A stretch of 64,000 nucleotides of DNA from Pelecanus crispus (taxonomy: Eukaryota; Chordata; Aves; Pelecaniformes; Pelecanidae): the NCBI RefSeq assembly GCF_030463565.1, contig NC_134643.1, positions 4,660,001 to 4,724,000 on the forward strand, written 5' to 3'. The notes below the pieces were generated by a model, which saw only the letters and a list, made by a program, of their open reading frames with translations, searched no databases and was not told the origin of the DNA. The position numbers and the translations under genes were made by a program. Positions 12,801-27,100 of this stretch are shown here, one piece after another (the stretch's first letter is position 1; each line of letters starts with the position of its first letter).

Positions 12801-15800
12801 GACAGATCCTGCAGGCACAGTGCCCAGAGGTGCAACAGTGGCTTGATGGACAAGATGGAGGTCGATGTAAGACAATCCGATTAACCTTTAGGACATTCCC
12901 TGTTCTCCCATTTACCATAGCTTTCCTCAGAAAACTCCCCTCATGCCATTAGGAGCAGAGTGGCTGAGGAGCAGTGTCCAAGGGCAGGGACCAATTGAAA
13001 GACTGTGTACATACTTCAGTTTGTGGAAGTACAATATAGGGAAAAAACCCCATGGAAACAACCTGAAGGGTCAGCTGAGTGTAGTTTCATCCTGAATGAA
13101 AAATAAAACCATTGCCAATCATAATCCTCATTTGGGTCTGAAGTAGGATCTGGAGTGAGATCTTCACTACTAAAACTATCATCCCTCCGTCCCTTGGCCT
13201 AGAAGGCTAACCTATCTCACAGCTGTAGGATGCTCATATTCTTCTGTATAGCACAGTTCAAAAAGGAAAGACTAAATAGTCACGATTCTACTTTCTCAGG
13301 GACATGTCTTCATGGAAGTTAAAATAAGTGTTGCTGATTAGCTACAGAAGTGCTTCTTCTACCAAAACCAGAGTGCAAATTGTGGCTGCAAGAGAATGAT
13401 GTTTTAGCCAGAAGTCTAGTGTAGACAAGCCCTTGGTGTGGAGGCTTAAACTAGGATTCAGCCCTGGTTAAATTTCTAGCCAGCCTGAGATTTTTTCATC
13501 CCTTTATTTTTCTTGTCAAAAGCATAAATCCTGAAGTTAATAAGATGGCTTCTCCAATTTCAGAGAACTCGGTGTTTTTCTCTTGAAACAGTCAGATCCT
13601 GAAGTGTTCATTTGTACTAAATCCCCAGTGAGTTTTACTTTGAATTAGTAGTGCTGGGATAACATTTGGTACCCAAGAGAAGATTAGGAGAAGAGACATT
13701 CTTCTGCCAAATATAAAGTTTATCAGAATTGCTATGGTACAGATTTAGAACGGAAACTTTTTGGAAGATTTTGTTATATTTGGCTTTGGCAAACCATGCT
13801 GTTTTGAGTTGCCTCCTATTCCCCAAAGAATCCTGAAAGTAAAAGAGAAAATTGTTTCCAAATAAGAACAATTATAACTTGCATAACACAGTCTTGCATT
13901 CAGTTACAAAGTCAAAGAAACCAATCAGGGCATCTCACTTGTACAAACAACATCTTAAATTGCAGGGAGGAACCTTTCATGATACCCCAAGTTTCACAAA
14001 ATCTCCAGCTTCATTTTGTTCTAAGTTTGAAAGATCAAAAGATTCACAAAACCTAAACAATTCTCCTACTTTTCCCCACTCCCTCTTGCCAAAGACCTGC
14101 CCTGAAAGTGAATTCTGAAAGTTTTGGGTAGAGAAAATACAGGTAAAAACATCATAGTTTTGTCCTTATATTTATCTGTGCTTGCTCCAAAGTCTTTAAT
14201 TTAAAGCAAATAATTGTGCACTTTTTCTGCACTTGTTTCTTTCCTCTCTTTATTTAGCTCTTTTTTTTTTTTTTCAGGCTGCACATGCTTTTGGGGACAT
14301 GGGTGTCCATGTTCAAGCTTTTTTTTCTGAATAGGATCTAGGGAGATGGGGATCTCCAGTTCTCTTGGTGCAACTGCAATACCCTTGATAGAAAAAAAAT
14401 AACCAATTCAGCAGCGGTTAGTTCTTTAGGGCAGGACACTATAATACAGCCCATCCTAAATAATTATGTCTAGACATGTTTTGGGAATAGGGCCTAATAT
14501 GATAATTCTGGGGAATTTTCTTTCTCAAAGCGGAGTCTTGCAGAGCAATGCCCTCCTACTCTAAAGCGTATCTGCCAACACCCTGGGATGCTGCACTGCG
14601 GTGGCAATTATTGAAAAGACAGAATAGACTTGCAGCAGTGCCAGCAAATTCCATCCTGTTGAGAAGGAGGGGTGGCAGTCTTGCAAAGAGCAGGATCCAG
14701 ATAAGCAGAACAACTGCTTTTCAATAGCTGGCGCCCATGGACTCGTGCACTGTTACGCTACCACTTGCACATATTAATGCCCAGCTGCCTGCAAAGGTTT
14801 TTCTAATGGTGGAGATTGCTGAAGATTGCCTGAAGTTTTGCAGTCAGACAGGCTAGGACCCCAGGGCAGTGTGTGCCTTTAGAGGTGAAATTCATGACAG
14901 GCCCTTCTTCTTCAGACCCAAGGTATTGTGCAATGTGACAGCTGATCTGATGGCAGTTTCCCATTTTCCACAATCTGGCATACCTGGAGGACCTGCCTTT
15001 TCTCATTGCTTATTTAGAAACCAAGTCACCTTTTCCAAATAACTGAACCTCGCCAGGTGAACAGTAGTTTCACCTCTCCAGACTTCATCCTCGCTTATTT
15101 TCAAGTAGGAAAATATCAAGATATTTTCTCAGGTGCTGCCATTTCAAGGAAGGAGAAATGCTGGGTTCTTGCATAGTCATGTTGGAATCCTTTAACACAA
15201 CCTACCATAAAGATAATCTAATCTGGTTTAAAATCAACTTCTATTTTTGCAGTGGTGATAAACCCACCTATTGTGTCCACAGAACAAGCACTGAGTGATC
15301 TGCAAATCCCAGGGCCATTTGCAAGGCAGGAGAAATTTCCATTTGTCTTTCTTACTTCCTTTCTGTGAGTGTCAGAGACCACAGGGCTCAGGACCAAGCT
15401 ATTCCTTCTATCTTGGGAAGCCAACACAGGGATCAGATTCATCTTACTGATACAGATACCCAGTGTAGATGTCTGGACAGAGGTGTCTCCATGTGATTTG
15501 GGAGCCCAATGGAGATATAGTTAAAATAGCTAACAGAATCTAGATAGGGATCCAGCTAGTCATATGTAGATGCCTGATATAGAGTGAATTATGTCACTCT
15601 CCAGGCTACTGACTGTATTGACTAGATGTTTGATTCAGTTTTCTAAATACAGATGTGTAGCGAATAAATTGTGTGCTAGAAGTGTTGGCTTCATTGGCTG
15701 TGGAGGGAACCTAACCCTGATGGGTTTTGTGCAGAAGACATCTATGGGTGGTTGGTTTGATGAGCTCCATCACAATGAGAAGGGTGACAGTCTCTATAGA

Positions 15801-18102
15801 GCAAGCAGTCTCCGCTGCATTACTTTGACAAATGTACAGAAGGACAGACAGACAGATGCTTGTCCCACTCTTCAGGTTATGACAGCAAGAGGTTCATCTT
15901 CATTCTGAGTCATTCCCTGCCAGCTCAATGTTTCTACGTGTTACTTAGATAATAAGCGATAAATATCTCCAGATTTCTCACCTGTTCCCTCTTCCATCAA
16001 ATCCAAGAAAAAAATGGGTTTTGGACATTCGCAGGGAATATTTTCAAGAAACGAAGTGAGTTTGAGCAGGCAGCTCTTCACTGCCAGTGTTGTCATTTTC
16101 AGATAGTTTTATGAATTCTTGTAGTTTGTGTTTATTTCCAGAGGAAGATGTTAGGGCACTGACCTGTTCCAACAAGAGTAAGACCCAGGTCCTGAAGACA
16201 CAGGTGACACAGCATGCAGTACCCTTCATGATTTGCCCTGAAGCCCTGGTCACCACCAACACACCTTTGCTGCCCATAAAGATATGGGGCTCTCGTGTCC
16301 AGGCAGCTTCAGTGTGACACCAAGAGTATGAGACCATGGCTTGGACAACTGGAGGACCAGGACTGTTGAGCATACAGCCCACCCCTACAGCACCAACACA
16401 GCCAGAGATCCTTCCCAGACCTTCTCATGGCCATCTTCAATAACCCACCATCCTTCCCAGCTGGTGTGAACTTTGTGGACACAAGCTGGATATTTGGGGA
16501 AACCCAAAAAGGAGAATGACTGCTTGGAAGGGAATGTCTTGCTGGCCCACCAGCCACATTTTTGGTTTTAGTATTTACAAGCTGTCTTAAAACTGAAGGC
16601 AAGCCAACAGTGTGAACCCTACAGAAAACGCTCCTAACAGGGAGTGTATTGGTGAAGACCACCTGAGGGCATGAGAAAGCCTCAGCTACAGCCAGAAGTG
16701 CCAACAAGGGATAATGTCGGACAAGCTCATGTCAATCATTTTTCATCAGCCTTTTCTGCATTGGAAGCATTTTACACTGAAGGTTTCCTTAATTGCAGCG
16801 TACTCTGTGTTTGGAGCTGAACACGAGAATTTATTTTGCTTTGGGGCCATGGCTCAGTTTGAGAATAAATTGCCTTTGGGTGGACACAGAAAGGGAGCAG
16901 GGTACATCGTGTCCTCCTGAGTTACTCCTTGGCTTCCAGGTCAAACTCAGGCAAGAACAATAAACAAGACCAAGCCCTGGTGCCCCTCCTGCCTGAATTC
17001 CCATGGCCTGTGATGCTCTCACGTGGCTCCTACCTGAGACCAGAGAGCTTCAGAGTGAGTTACAATAGCTTTAGTCAGTGCCTCCCTTCTGCCCTATGCT
17101 GCTTGATCTTATCTGACTGCAAGAATGATGACGGAAAATTTTTTCTTGTGGAGAGGAAAACACCAGAGATGTTATGAAAGGTGTTCCTGGCGCTTTCCCT
17201 GGTCCATGGTGGGTGGAATGATTTAAAAACACAAGCGCTTTCCCTCTTTTACCTGACCCGTCTCTTCATGAGAATCCTAAACCTCACTGGAGGGGATCGA
17301 AAAGTCTCTGAGCTGGAAACGCCTGAGTGTTTTGCAGACTCGTGGCTCCTTCGAAACTGTCTTTGTGCTTGGGCCCTGGTCCTACTCATCTGTCAACAGG
17401 GCAAAACACGTTTGCCAGCTTTTCCCACGAGCTCAATGAAGCTTGCTTCCCTCTGCCTGGTCCCAACTTGTTTCAGGTCAGATTAAAAGCTACATAAGCC
17501 TGATCCTGCCTTTTTAATGCATAGATGTGTGTTGATTACCAAGGAGCAATCACTTTGCCTCTGCTTTCTTGGCAGGGGATAGGGAAAGAGAGGGAGGAAT
17601 ACATTGGAGAGGGGCAATCAGCTCTGCAAGCATCTCTCCATCCATGAATTATGAGTGTCTCGGATAAGCAGGGTGAATCAGAGACTAAGGCAACAGTTGC
17701 AGTTAATGTCATAGGAAATCTAACATTTTCCTGGACTTTGTAAGGTCAGTGACACTGACACATTCATGGGAACAACCTCATTTTTGAAGCATGCCAAAAT
17801 CCCAGATTTTGCCAGCTTCATCCCTAGTTTCTGGCTGTCGGGATGCTGGACAGCAGAGGTGAGTCCTTCCACCCCAATAGCTCTGGGATGCTGCAGACAG
17901 TTTAAACTGAACTTGGCAGTGGGGTAAAGGCTGCAAAAGTATTCATTTTAAACTCCTTCAGAAACAAGGAGTTTAATGAAAATAGGTAGCCAGAACGAAG
18001 ACAGAGAACATGTCCCCATTGAGGGAAGGACTGTGCTGTGAATTCAGTTCTCACAAGGCACTAAACAATTTAAAATAAAACCTGAGGTAGAGGAAAAGCC
18101 CC
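9872..18102. other. Gene-free flank
   Basis: No gene was found. It contains the GATA cluster at 10721-10748, a T run at 14261-14275, and a 155-codon frame (11969-12436, TTG start) without recognisable domains. Confidence 0.65.
10721..10748. promoter_or_regulatory. Cluster of three GATA-factor motifs
   Basis: AGATAA at 10721 and 10732, and CTTATC (GATAAG on the minus strand) at 10743, lie 11 bp apart from start to start. The middle sits in a near-palindrome, TTAGATAATCTAA. Whether any protein binds here is not shown by the sequence. Confidence 0.35.
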
Positions 18103-18143
18103 ACCGGAGCTCACAGATACTCACTGGAGCTCACAGATACTCA
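18103..18143. repeat. 20-bp tandem duplication, about two copies
   Basis: The unit CTGGAGCTCACAGATACTCA occurs twice head to tail with one mismatch (CCGG against CTGG). Confidence 0.9.
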
Positions 18144-21100
18144 AAGTCCCACGAGCTTCAAATCAGCAAATCCAGGCAGGTTCTGTCATCCAGGAACAGC
18201 TTTGTTTAGCCCTGATTAGAATAAAATGGATTTAGAAATAATAAATAAAGTTTCCCTCCTACCCCACCCAGCTTAGCATCTGTTAGAGGTTGAGACAGTC
18301 TTACATTTTCATAGATGCCTTTCACAATAACCTACGGGCTTTGGGCTGCAGCTGCTCAGTCTTGCAGAAACGTTACTGGTGCATTTGTGATGATAAACAC
18401 AGTATTATTAAAATGGCTTTCTCCGATTTGCCTACCCATAAAAAGTAAGAAAGTGTTGTGCTTACACAATGATTCATTTTTAGACCACTTCAAGGAAGTA
18501 ATATTCAAAATTATGGCTTCTGCCAGTGTGGGGAGATGGAGAAGTCTCTCTGTTCTTCTTTTGGATAGAATGCATGAAAACGTGCTAGTAGCAGGTCTGG
18601 AAGAGCATGCTGAAGGAATTTACGGAGTCCTGAAGATGAAGAAAGATCATCGCCCAGGGGACATTTTAGCCCATATAAACTAAAAAGAACTGCAGGACTT
18701 CACCAATTGCATGGGAAAGGAGAGGAAGCAAAACAGCTCAGGGACCATGCCAGGAGAAAGGATGGTCTTCGAGATCTGGACACTGAAGCTGTAGTCTAGT
18801 AAAGTCATTTAACAAGCAATTACACAAGGAATCCCTGGAATTTAATGAAAAGCCTCAGCTCTCCCACTGAACAGGAGAGTAAAACAACTCTTGGAGAAGA
18901 CTGGATGCAGCCATGCTCTGGAGCAGTGTAAACATTTATATATGCAACTGCGAGTCCCCATGTTACATCATGCGGTGTGAAAGGGGATTACGGCTCCCTT
19001 AGTAAATGTCTGGTAAATAAAGTCTTTGGAGAAGTGGGCAATGGTCCCAGTCTGCTCTGCCAGTCCTGGCGTTTATTTCATTCTTTCCACCCCTGTTTAT
19101 TCATCTCCTTTGTCCACCTAGTGCCCTTCCGGATGAGGCTGCTGTGAGAAGTGGCTAACACAACCATCAAACCTCTTCTCTGGGCTTGCGTGTCAGGAAG
19201 GGGGCATTGCTGAGGATCTAGCTCCATCTACTGCCATAAAGGGAAATGTCAGTCCTCTACTAGCACCTGCCTTGGGCACTTTTGCTGATAGATTAAACAA
19301 ATTGAACTCAGCATAGAAAGGACTCACCTTTTTTTCTTAAAAAAAAAAAGGAAAAGAAACAAAAAAAATGAGGAGTCAATTATCATTTCTGGACATTCAA
19401 AATTCCAGTGAAAAATTTATAGGAAAGTAAAAAATAACAATATACAACTTTTTACCCAGTAATTTTATCTAGTGAGGCGGCTCATTTAAATAGCACATGA
19501 GAAGGAAAGAACAAAGCAACCTAAAATAGTGAACAGATTGTACATAAGGTGCCACATAAAACCTTCATTGCACTACAGGCAACACAGAAACTGTCATCAA
19601 TGTATATGATGCTATCTGGATTGGGGGGGGGGATGGTGTCCAGATCTCCAACTCACCCTAGAAAAGTCATTTTACTTGCCACAACCATCCATAATTGAAA
19701 AAAGTTCAGGAAAATAAGGCCCAAAACACTGTAGCTTAACCTTGCAGAAGAAATTTAAGATACATGTTTTGGTCATGGTCAGTGGTGTGGGTTAGTTTTC
19801 GCCTGGGTCCTGTTACTGAGAAGTTAAAGACTTAGTGTAAAATACTCATTTTTGTTTCCCTTGTAGCCAGTATACAGAAGACACCTCCAGAGGGCAATTT
19901 CTCCTCCTTCTTTTGGATATTTGGCTCAGGGTTTCATGGCTGTCCCTCTCTCTGAAGAGGCACAGAGGGTGGAAGCAAGAGACATCCAGAGGTGGAAAGG
20001 AGACCTTTTCTTTTGAACTGTGGTAGTGGAAACAACTCACACAGGACAGTGCCATTGGAAAGGCAGTATGGGTTGGGTCTCTTCCCTTAAACATACAGTC
20101 TTTTGGACCTGACTGTGAGGAAAAAGCTCTTGGCTAAGTCAAGTAGAGCTATGTGGGTCTGGAGAAGGGCAAAAGCCATAGGCAGTAGGTCATGAGCAAT
20201 GGGGCAGTGCTGGTGGGCAGAGCACGCTGGAAACAGATTGTCACAACTTTAATCTTGCCAAGAAAGCCAGCTGCATCTCTAAAGGTCCCCGATCCCCTGT
20301 GATATGTCCCTGGTACCATGATGCTGCCCTTCATATTGGTGCAAGTTCTCCATCACTTGAAGTCCTCCAGAAAAGGACCAGCAGACATGGATTGATTGCA
20401 GGACTTGCAGGGTGAAGACCTTTGGCCTTGGGGGTTTTTTGTTTTTTGTTTTGTTTTGTTTTTTTTTTCAGATCTGAGAATCATTCTAATCTTTATCAAG
20501 GACTAATTAATGTCAGTGATGTTTTTAATGATGCAAAGCCAGTGAGAGCAGGGGAGTTTCTCACAGTCCAGGAGGAAAATCTTGCTCAAGGATGTAACCC
20601 AGGGGAGTTTGCTTCTAACACTAAAACAGATTCTTGGATGGTTTAAAACAACTAGCTGATGTTTGTTTTCCTGACCCCTCATTTCTCAGCTGTTTTTTGC
20701 ACTAGAAAAGGTGTTGCTATATCCCAATAATGGTTACACACTACCAGGAGCAACTCCCAGGAGATGCAAGGCAAGCTTTCAAAAAGGGTTATGCAGGGGT
20801 AGGGCAAGGAGTATATGATCCAGATGTTGTTGTAAGAAGTGCTTCTTCTGAGAGTAAAAGGCACCTAGAAAATAATAAAAACTTGCTGGAAATCTAATCC
20901 TTTATCCTGCATCCTCTAAAATATGTGGAAAAAGGTGACCACAGATTTCAGCATCACTGGGACTCCTGAGGGACACATGCTATGGTCCCGTTTGGATTCA
21001 GCAGTGGTCACTGGTAATACTTGTATTGATTACAACAAAAGCAGAAGCCAGTCTAATTTTGCAGAATCCAGGGACAGTGCATTGGTCACCAGAGACAATG

Positions 21101-24100
21101 ACAGCCTTTCTATTGACTTCACTGTGCTCAGGGTACAGCTATGAAAGCTGGTCTTGTATTGCACAGAAAGAGAAGGGCTTTTGGACTGCATAGCTCCAGG
21201 GATTAGTAATACACAAAGAGCCTTTAACTTCTAGGTCAGTGCTCCGAACCCCTGCCAAGCTTCTGGTGAGTGAATACTACTACCATTTGTAGAGAGGCAG
21301 CTGATGAATGAGTTTGACAGTTCTCGGCGTGGTCCTGGACAGAAAATGTCCATATAATTGCAGAGTCAGTCTTCTGTGCCTTCCTTTAAGAATCAAGGGG
21401 ACTTGTGAGATAGATGATTTTGCTCCTGGCATTATTCCCAGCTGTATGGCACCCACCGGCAGGGAGCACAGCGGTGCTTGACCTTTGAGGAAAGATGCCT
21501 CAACTCCTTTGGCTGGCCATTGATGTGGCTGGGACAGCATATTCCTGCTTAGTATCTGGCCCAAAGATTTCAGCTGGTGATAAATCAGATTAAATGAGCA
21601 GCTGTAAGGACCTGAATTTCTCTCCAATCCATGTTGACAGATGTGTCTCCTCCTGGACAATCCCAAAACAACTGCTGTTTGTCTCTACCCCAACAGGTCT
21701 TGTTCAGCCTGAGCTGTATGTACGTCCTTGCAGGGCTAGGTGAGTCCTGGCTCCCCAGGAGACTAGGGAGCAGGTTAGCTCTGTAGCTGGTGGTCTTTGA
21801 GCTAGTATTCATTTTTCCTTGCTCAGAGACATTGTGAACTTCCATGCTTTAGCCGTATTTCATAGGATCACCAGATAATTCCTTCGGGCTTGTAGCCCGA
21901 TCATTGGATAATTTGGGCTTGTAGTCCACTCATCCTTTTCACTGGGAAGGGTTGGACATAGTGGTAGGACATGAAGTGCAATCATGATATTGAGAGGATT
22001 CATGGCCAGGTAATTAGTCTTCTAGTGAATTGCTTTTTGGCAACTGGAAGTTCAAACATGTACTTTTGTCACCTCTTTTCCACTGGTATCAATCCCATCC
22101 AGGATTTTCCCTTGCTGGTATCATCTGATCTGTGGCACTAATAAATGAATGAGATGGGTCATGTATAGAAAGACCCATGACTATCACAGCTTGGGACTCA
22201 CAACATGCAGTGCTTTACCTGCTTCTCTATATAGCTTCAGTATCTTAACCTTCAGCATCAGCTTTCCTGTAATGCCAGGACCTGACCCAAAATGCCATGA
22301 TATGGGAGATTTCCAAAGCATATTATGATCCCTCCCATCTGTCCCTGACAAGCTAAAGTTGTGCCAGTTGGTAACCCAGAAAAGCAGATGCTTTCTCAGC
22401 TACCAGAAGTTCAGGCTTGGTGTGATTTGCACCCCAGAAGCTTTTCTTGGTCTACTTTTTCCTTTCTAAAAGCTGGTCACCTGCTTAACAATTTAAAAAA
22501 AAAATCCAGAGCTTAGGACTAGTGAGCTATGTGGGTCTGCCTGTGAAGGGCTTTTCTCACCACATCCCCACTCATGCTATATTTATTTTAAAAGAATAGG
22601 ATGTCACAAAAATAGGGACAGAAAGCAGGATGCTTGTGTGACAGTGGAAAAGTATCAGGTGATTTCAAGCAGCCTTTTCAGGAGGGGCAGGTCTCTCCAA
22701 ACAAGTGACCACGAAGATAAACCAGCACAAAGAAGTAGGTTGGCTATTACCAAAATTCAAGGTAATTGCAGGGAAGCATTAGCTAAGTAATGATCTAAAG
22801 AAGGATGAAGATTTGGCCATAGTATTCAAGGTCCACCCACTGAATTGGTGCACATCTGAGCCATATTGCAGTTTTCTACAGCTTGTTTTTTTCAGCTCCA
22901 GCCACTCAGATACTAACTTGATACGCTGACACCCACCTGGACTGCAATTTGGAGACTACCAGCATGGCAACATGAGGCACCTCCACTGATCCACTGGCAT
23001 GGCTGTGTGAGGGGGAAAACATTCAGGTTTTGATGGGTTTTCCCTATCAAATACCTAAGGAAATGTCAGTCACATCTCTGCAAGCCAGAGCCCCCAGTCC
23101 TGCCGCAGCAAAGCCCCCATAAGGGTGGGAAAGACACATGTGTAAATGATCTGGTCTGCACTTGGAAGCCAAGAAATTAGGAGTGGGAACGCACTAATGC
23201 AGTGCTAGTCACTGATAGCCTCAGAGTCCAAAACCACAGAACAGCCCTCTTCCTCCTCGTGAAAAGGGCATCTGCATTACGCTTTTTAGGCGTGTCTGCC
23301 CAATGAGGAGAGAAATCTCCCTTTAGCCTCATTTCCTTTGGAAAGAGGCTTACGCAATGCTGCGTGTCCGACCAAGAACCATTGAACCAGTTGGCTGGTT
23401 TTGATTGCACTCAGCAGAGAAGGGGACGTCTCCCAGGAGCTTGCATTCCCATGGATTTTGCAAGTAAGTGGCTGGGTAGAAAGAAGAGTCTCTAAGGGCT
23501 TGTACGAGCTCCTTATGAGGGGAAGACAAAGTCACTGGGCACAAAGGAGTCCCATGCAAGAGCAATGGACACAGTTGTGGGGTTCATAAATGTCTCAGTC
23601 ACCTACCCACAGGGTTTAGCCACAGAAGTCAGGTGAGGAAAGTTTTTGAATCTGTGGGGAATTGGATTCCTCTATCCTCATTAAAATGTGTTAGTCTGGC
23701 ACCTCTTTTTCCTAGTGAGTCTCACATAATTACATGACTCTGGGAGCAGCAAATTGCCGTCTGCTCCACCTCCCTGGTAGGTCACATCTCTTTTTCCTGT
23801 GCTCTTTTTGATGTTGGCTCAGCTTCACCCAGTGGCTCAAGTCTCTATACATCAGTCATTAGCTTTTCCTTAGAGAGGGGCAAAGAGCTGGCCTGGGAAT
23901 TTGCATTGCATCTGCAGTGGATTGAGAAGTCTTTCCCAAATGCTGACTGCGGTGGAAACACTGCAGACACAGCAGATCTGAATTTGGTTACAGTATAATC
24001 CTGGACAGTGCATTTTTTGTTGCTAGTTTTTGCTCAGCTTGTATTGCATTTGCCATCTGGCACTTTCTGCCTGGAGTAATGAGGATTTTGCTGGGCACCG

Positions 24101-27100
24101 TGGTATTAACCCAGCTCATCTAGGCAAGGGATGGCAAAGTATCCTCTCCTACAGAGACTCCCATGGTGTCATCACAAGAGATAACTGTGGCGGTTACTGT
24201 CGCCTGGGGAATTTTCTCCCTTGGATGACAGTTAAGATGAGTCCTTGAGAAATATATCACGGCATCTTGCAGCTCTCGTGCAATATGGATTTAACCCTGC
24301 TCATTTGAGCCAGGCTGCCTGAGAGATGTTTTAGCTTGTCCTTCTCTGTACCCCAGAGACTTCTTGGCAAGCTTCATCAACAGAGGGAGGATCCAAAAGG
24401 GGTTTCTTTTAAACACACTGAGAAGTAGAAACAGTGTAAAGCTACATGCAAGGCTGGCTATCAGTGGGTGGCAGCACCATCTTGTGTTCACTTCTGGAGA
24501 GGGGACAGAGACTGTTTTCATCACTGAACAGGCTACACATTCTCAATCTCTTTGGCAGCTCTCCTAAGAAAAATAATAACTATTGGCAAACCCTGGATCA
24601 ACACAAGGCAGAGGCATAAACTCTAGGCCAGGCTCCAAGCCTCCATCGTACCCAGGGTCTCCAGCCAGTGCTTTTCTTTTGTTTGTTTGCACATCAGAAT
24701 TGATTAAAGGTATGTGCCAGTCGTGTCCCAGGAGATGCTTCAGTTTTGTGGTCATTCCTACCCCATATGCCCCAGCAAGTCACTAGAACCACCCTTTAAA
24801 ATCAGGCATCTGAGAAATTTTCCCACCCTGTAAAATTTCAATGCATAGAAACTTTGCATTATTTAGTCTGATGGGCTACATCTGGACTTGATTATCACAT
24901 CTTATTAAATCCAACCAGAAATTCCCTCCCAGAAACAGCTCTTGGAACAATTAAAGACAGTTTCACCCTGTTTTAAAAGAGACTTTGTACACAAAAGCTT
25001 TTACACCAGGACATTGATATGGGACAGTGAGGTTAATTAACGACCCCTATTATTTCACATCTGCATATTTGAATAGATCTCCCAAGTCTTTTCCCCCAAG
25101 TTTGTAACCTCTGTGTATCTCCTGCCTCCAGGTTCCCCATAGGTAGGATCAAGTCTCACTCATTTGCAGAGCAGCACCAAGACACATCAGTTTTGATGCA
25201 CCAAATCACGTTGTAAGCATCTCTATATGGTGATGGAAGGGTGACGGAGAAAGGGAGGGACTGAGGTGCTACAAATGTACAGGAAAACAGAAGACACAAG
25301 GAGGGAGCAAAGAAAACAAATATCCCCTCAGGCTGTGAGATTTCACGTATCTGGCCAAAGAGGTTATCAATATCACCTAAGTGTTTTAATCCCCAAGGCT
25401 GTCAGAGAAAAGGACTTAGGGGAAATCATAATAGGAAAGATAGATTCACTTTCAACACAGGGAGAGAGTGCATAAGTTTCTGGGTGCCTGGAAAAAGTCT
25501 GCAGGAGAGCAGGTGTGCAAAGCTTTTTTGGGTACATCCACCTAACGCTGGCTGGGCAGGGCTCACTACAAGGTGAGCAGGGGCTACTGCTCAAAGGCAC
25601 TTTGCCAGGCTCAGCCTAGTGCTAGGGCTCTGTTTCCCCATCCCCTGGCCTCACACACCAGTATCTTCTGCACTGGAAAAGTACCTCCATGAGAAAGCCA
25701 AGTATGTACCAGCTGCCCAGAAAAGTGGGGCACTGACAGATTAAATCTTGCCCAGTGAACCTATATATATATAAAAGGTGCTACTAGCAGGTTTTGTGCA
25801 TGTCTTTCTATGTAATTTCTACCATGCTGTCACTTAGGTGCCTGATTTTGGACCTAGACCTGCACTAGACATTTGCAAGAGAAACCAGGTGACACTTGGC
25901 CAGATTTGAAGCAATGACAGATTTGCTGCTGGTTGCAAAATCTGTATGTCGTAACTGTTGTTTGTGAAAACTCTGAGATTAGAGACCATGGTTTTGAAAC
26001 CATGATAAGATTGACCATGTACTATTATTGTGTTTGTTGTGTGATCTGTTTTGAGGCATAACTAGGAATTCCTGCTGTGGACCAGGTCCCCCTGGACATA
26101 CCTACGCAAATATAGATATACACTCCCTGTATAGCTATGTAAATAAAAACTGGTCAAGCATGCTGGGAACATTGTTGGTCACTGTCCCTGTGGATGTTCC
26201 CATGCACAAATTTGGCCCATTTCTACTAAGATTTACACCCAAACCATTCCCGTATTTGGCAATTAGTCCAGTCCAGGGACCATTCCCAGCTGGCAGCTTT
26301 CTTACAGCCTTGCTTTGGTGGCTGGCAGGTCAGTAGCACAGAGCCAAGCCACGGCATGCAAGGTGGTCCCAGTACATGGGAGCATCCCCTGGCATGCTTA
26401 GATTATTAGTGTGGATGGTTTTAACTCCAGTGCATTGGAAAGATGGGAAGTTTTATAATCCAGATAGAAGAAGGAGAGGAGAGGTTGATACAGCAACAAG
26501 GAAAATGCAAAAAATAGCAACCCTGTTTTGGGAGACCTTGTATCCTTGTATCCATCCTCATTTCTTCTTTGCATTTGCAGAGCTAATTTCAAGCTTTCTA
26601 ACCTGTCTCATTCTCTGTCCAGAAATCTTATCCTACGAGAAACCTGCAATAAACCGGTCCATTTTCCTAATCAGCCTTTCTTGGTGCAATTTTGATTCCA
26701 CCACTGCACCTGCAGGCAGCTTTGCTCATTGCATCCAGGCAGAGTTTTGCCCTGCCTGCAGGCACCTTACACTGCGCTCACCTCTGCAGAGCTTGCCCAG
26801 CAAGCAAAGAGGCAAAAATCCTCTCTGCTGAGTGAGAAGAAGGTTTTGCACTGATGTTACTAGCCCTGTTGACCACCAGGCCATGCCAGTGTGGGGGAAG
26901 ATAAAGCAGCTGAAGAGCATTTGTAAGAGCCTCCCCTTTCATTCCCAGCCACACAGTTTGGGCACTGCATTGGAATGACCCTCAACTATTTCTAACCTAG
27001 GGACAGGGCAGGTTGCAATTACAACCTTTTGGGGAAAAAAAGAAAATCTCTAATGGTTTTGCTTCAGCAGAGATTTTTCCAAACAGCTTTACTGAAGAGC

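Noticed and set aside
18315..18683. 122-codon ATG open frame on the plus strand
   Set aside because: No family match by eye and no coding context. This length is expected by chance in 64 kb.
25987..26004. CATGGTTT-TG-AAACCATG palindrome
   Set aside because: An isolated 8-bp-arm inverted repeat is expected by chance at this scale and nothing around it supports a function.
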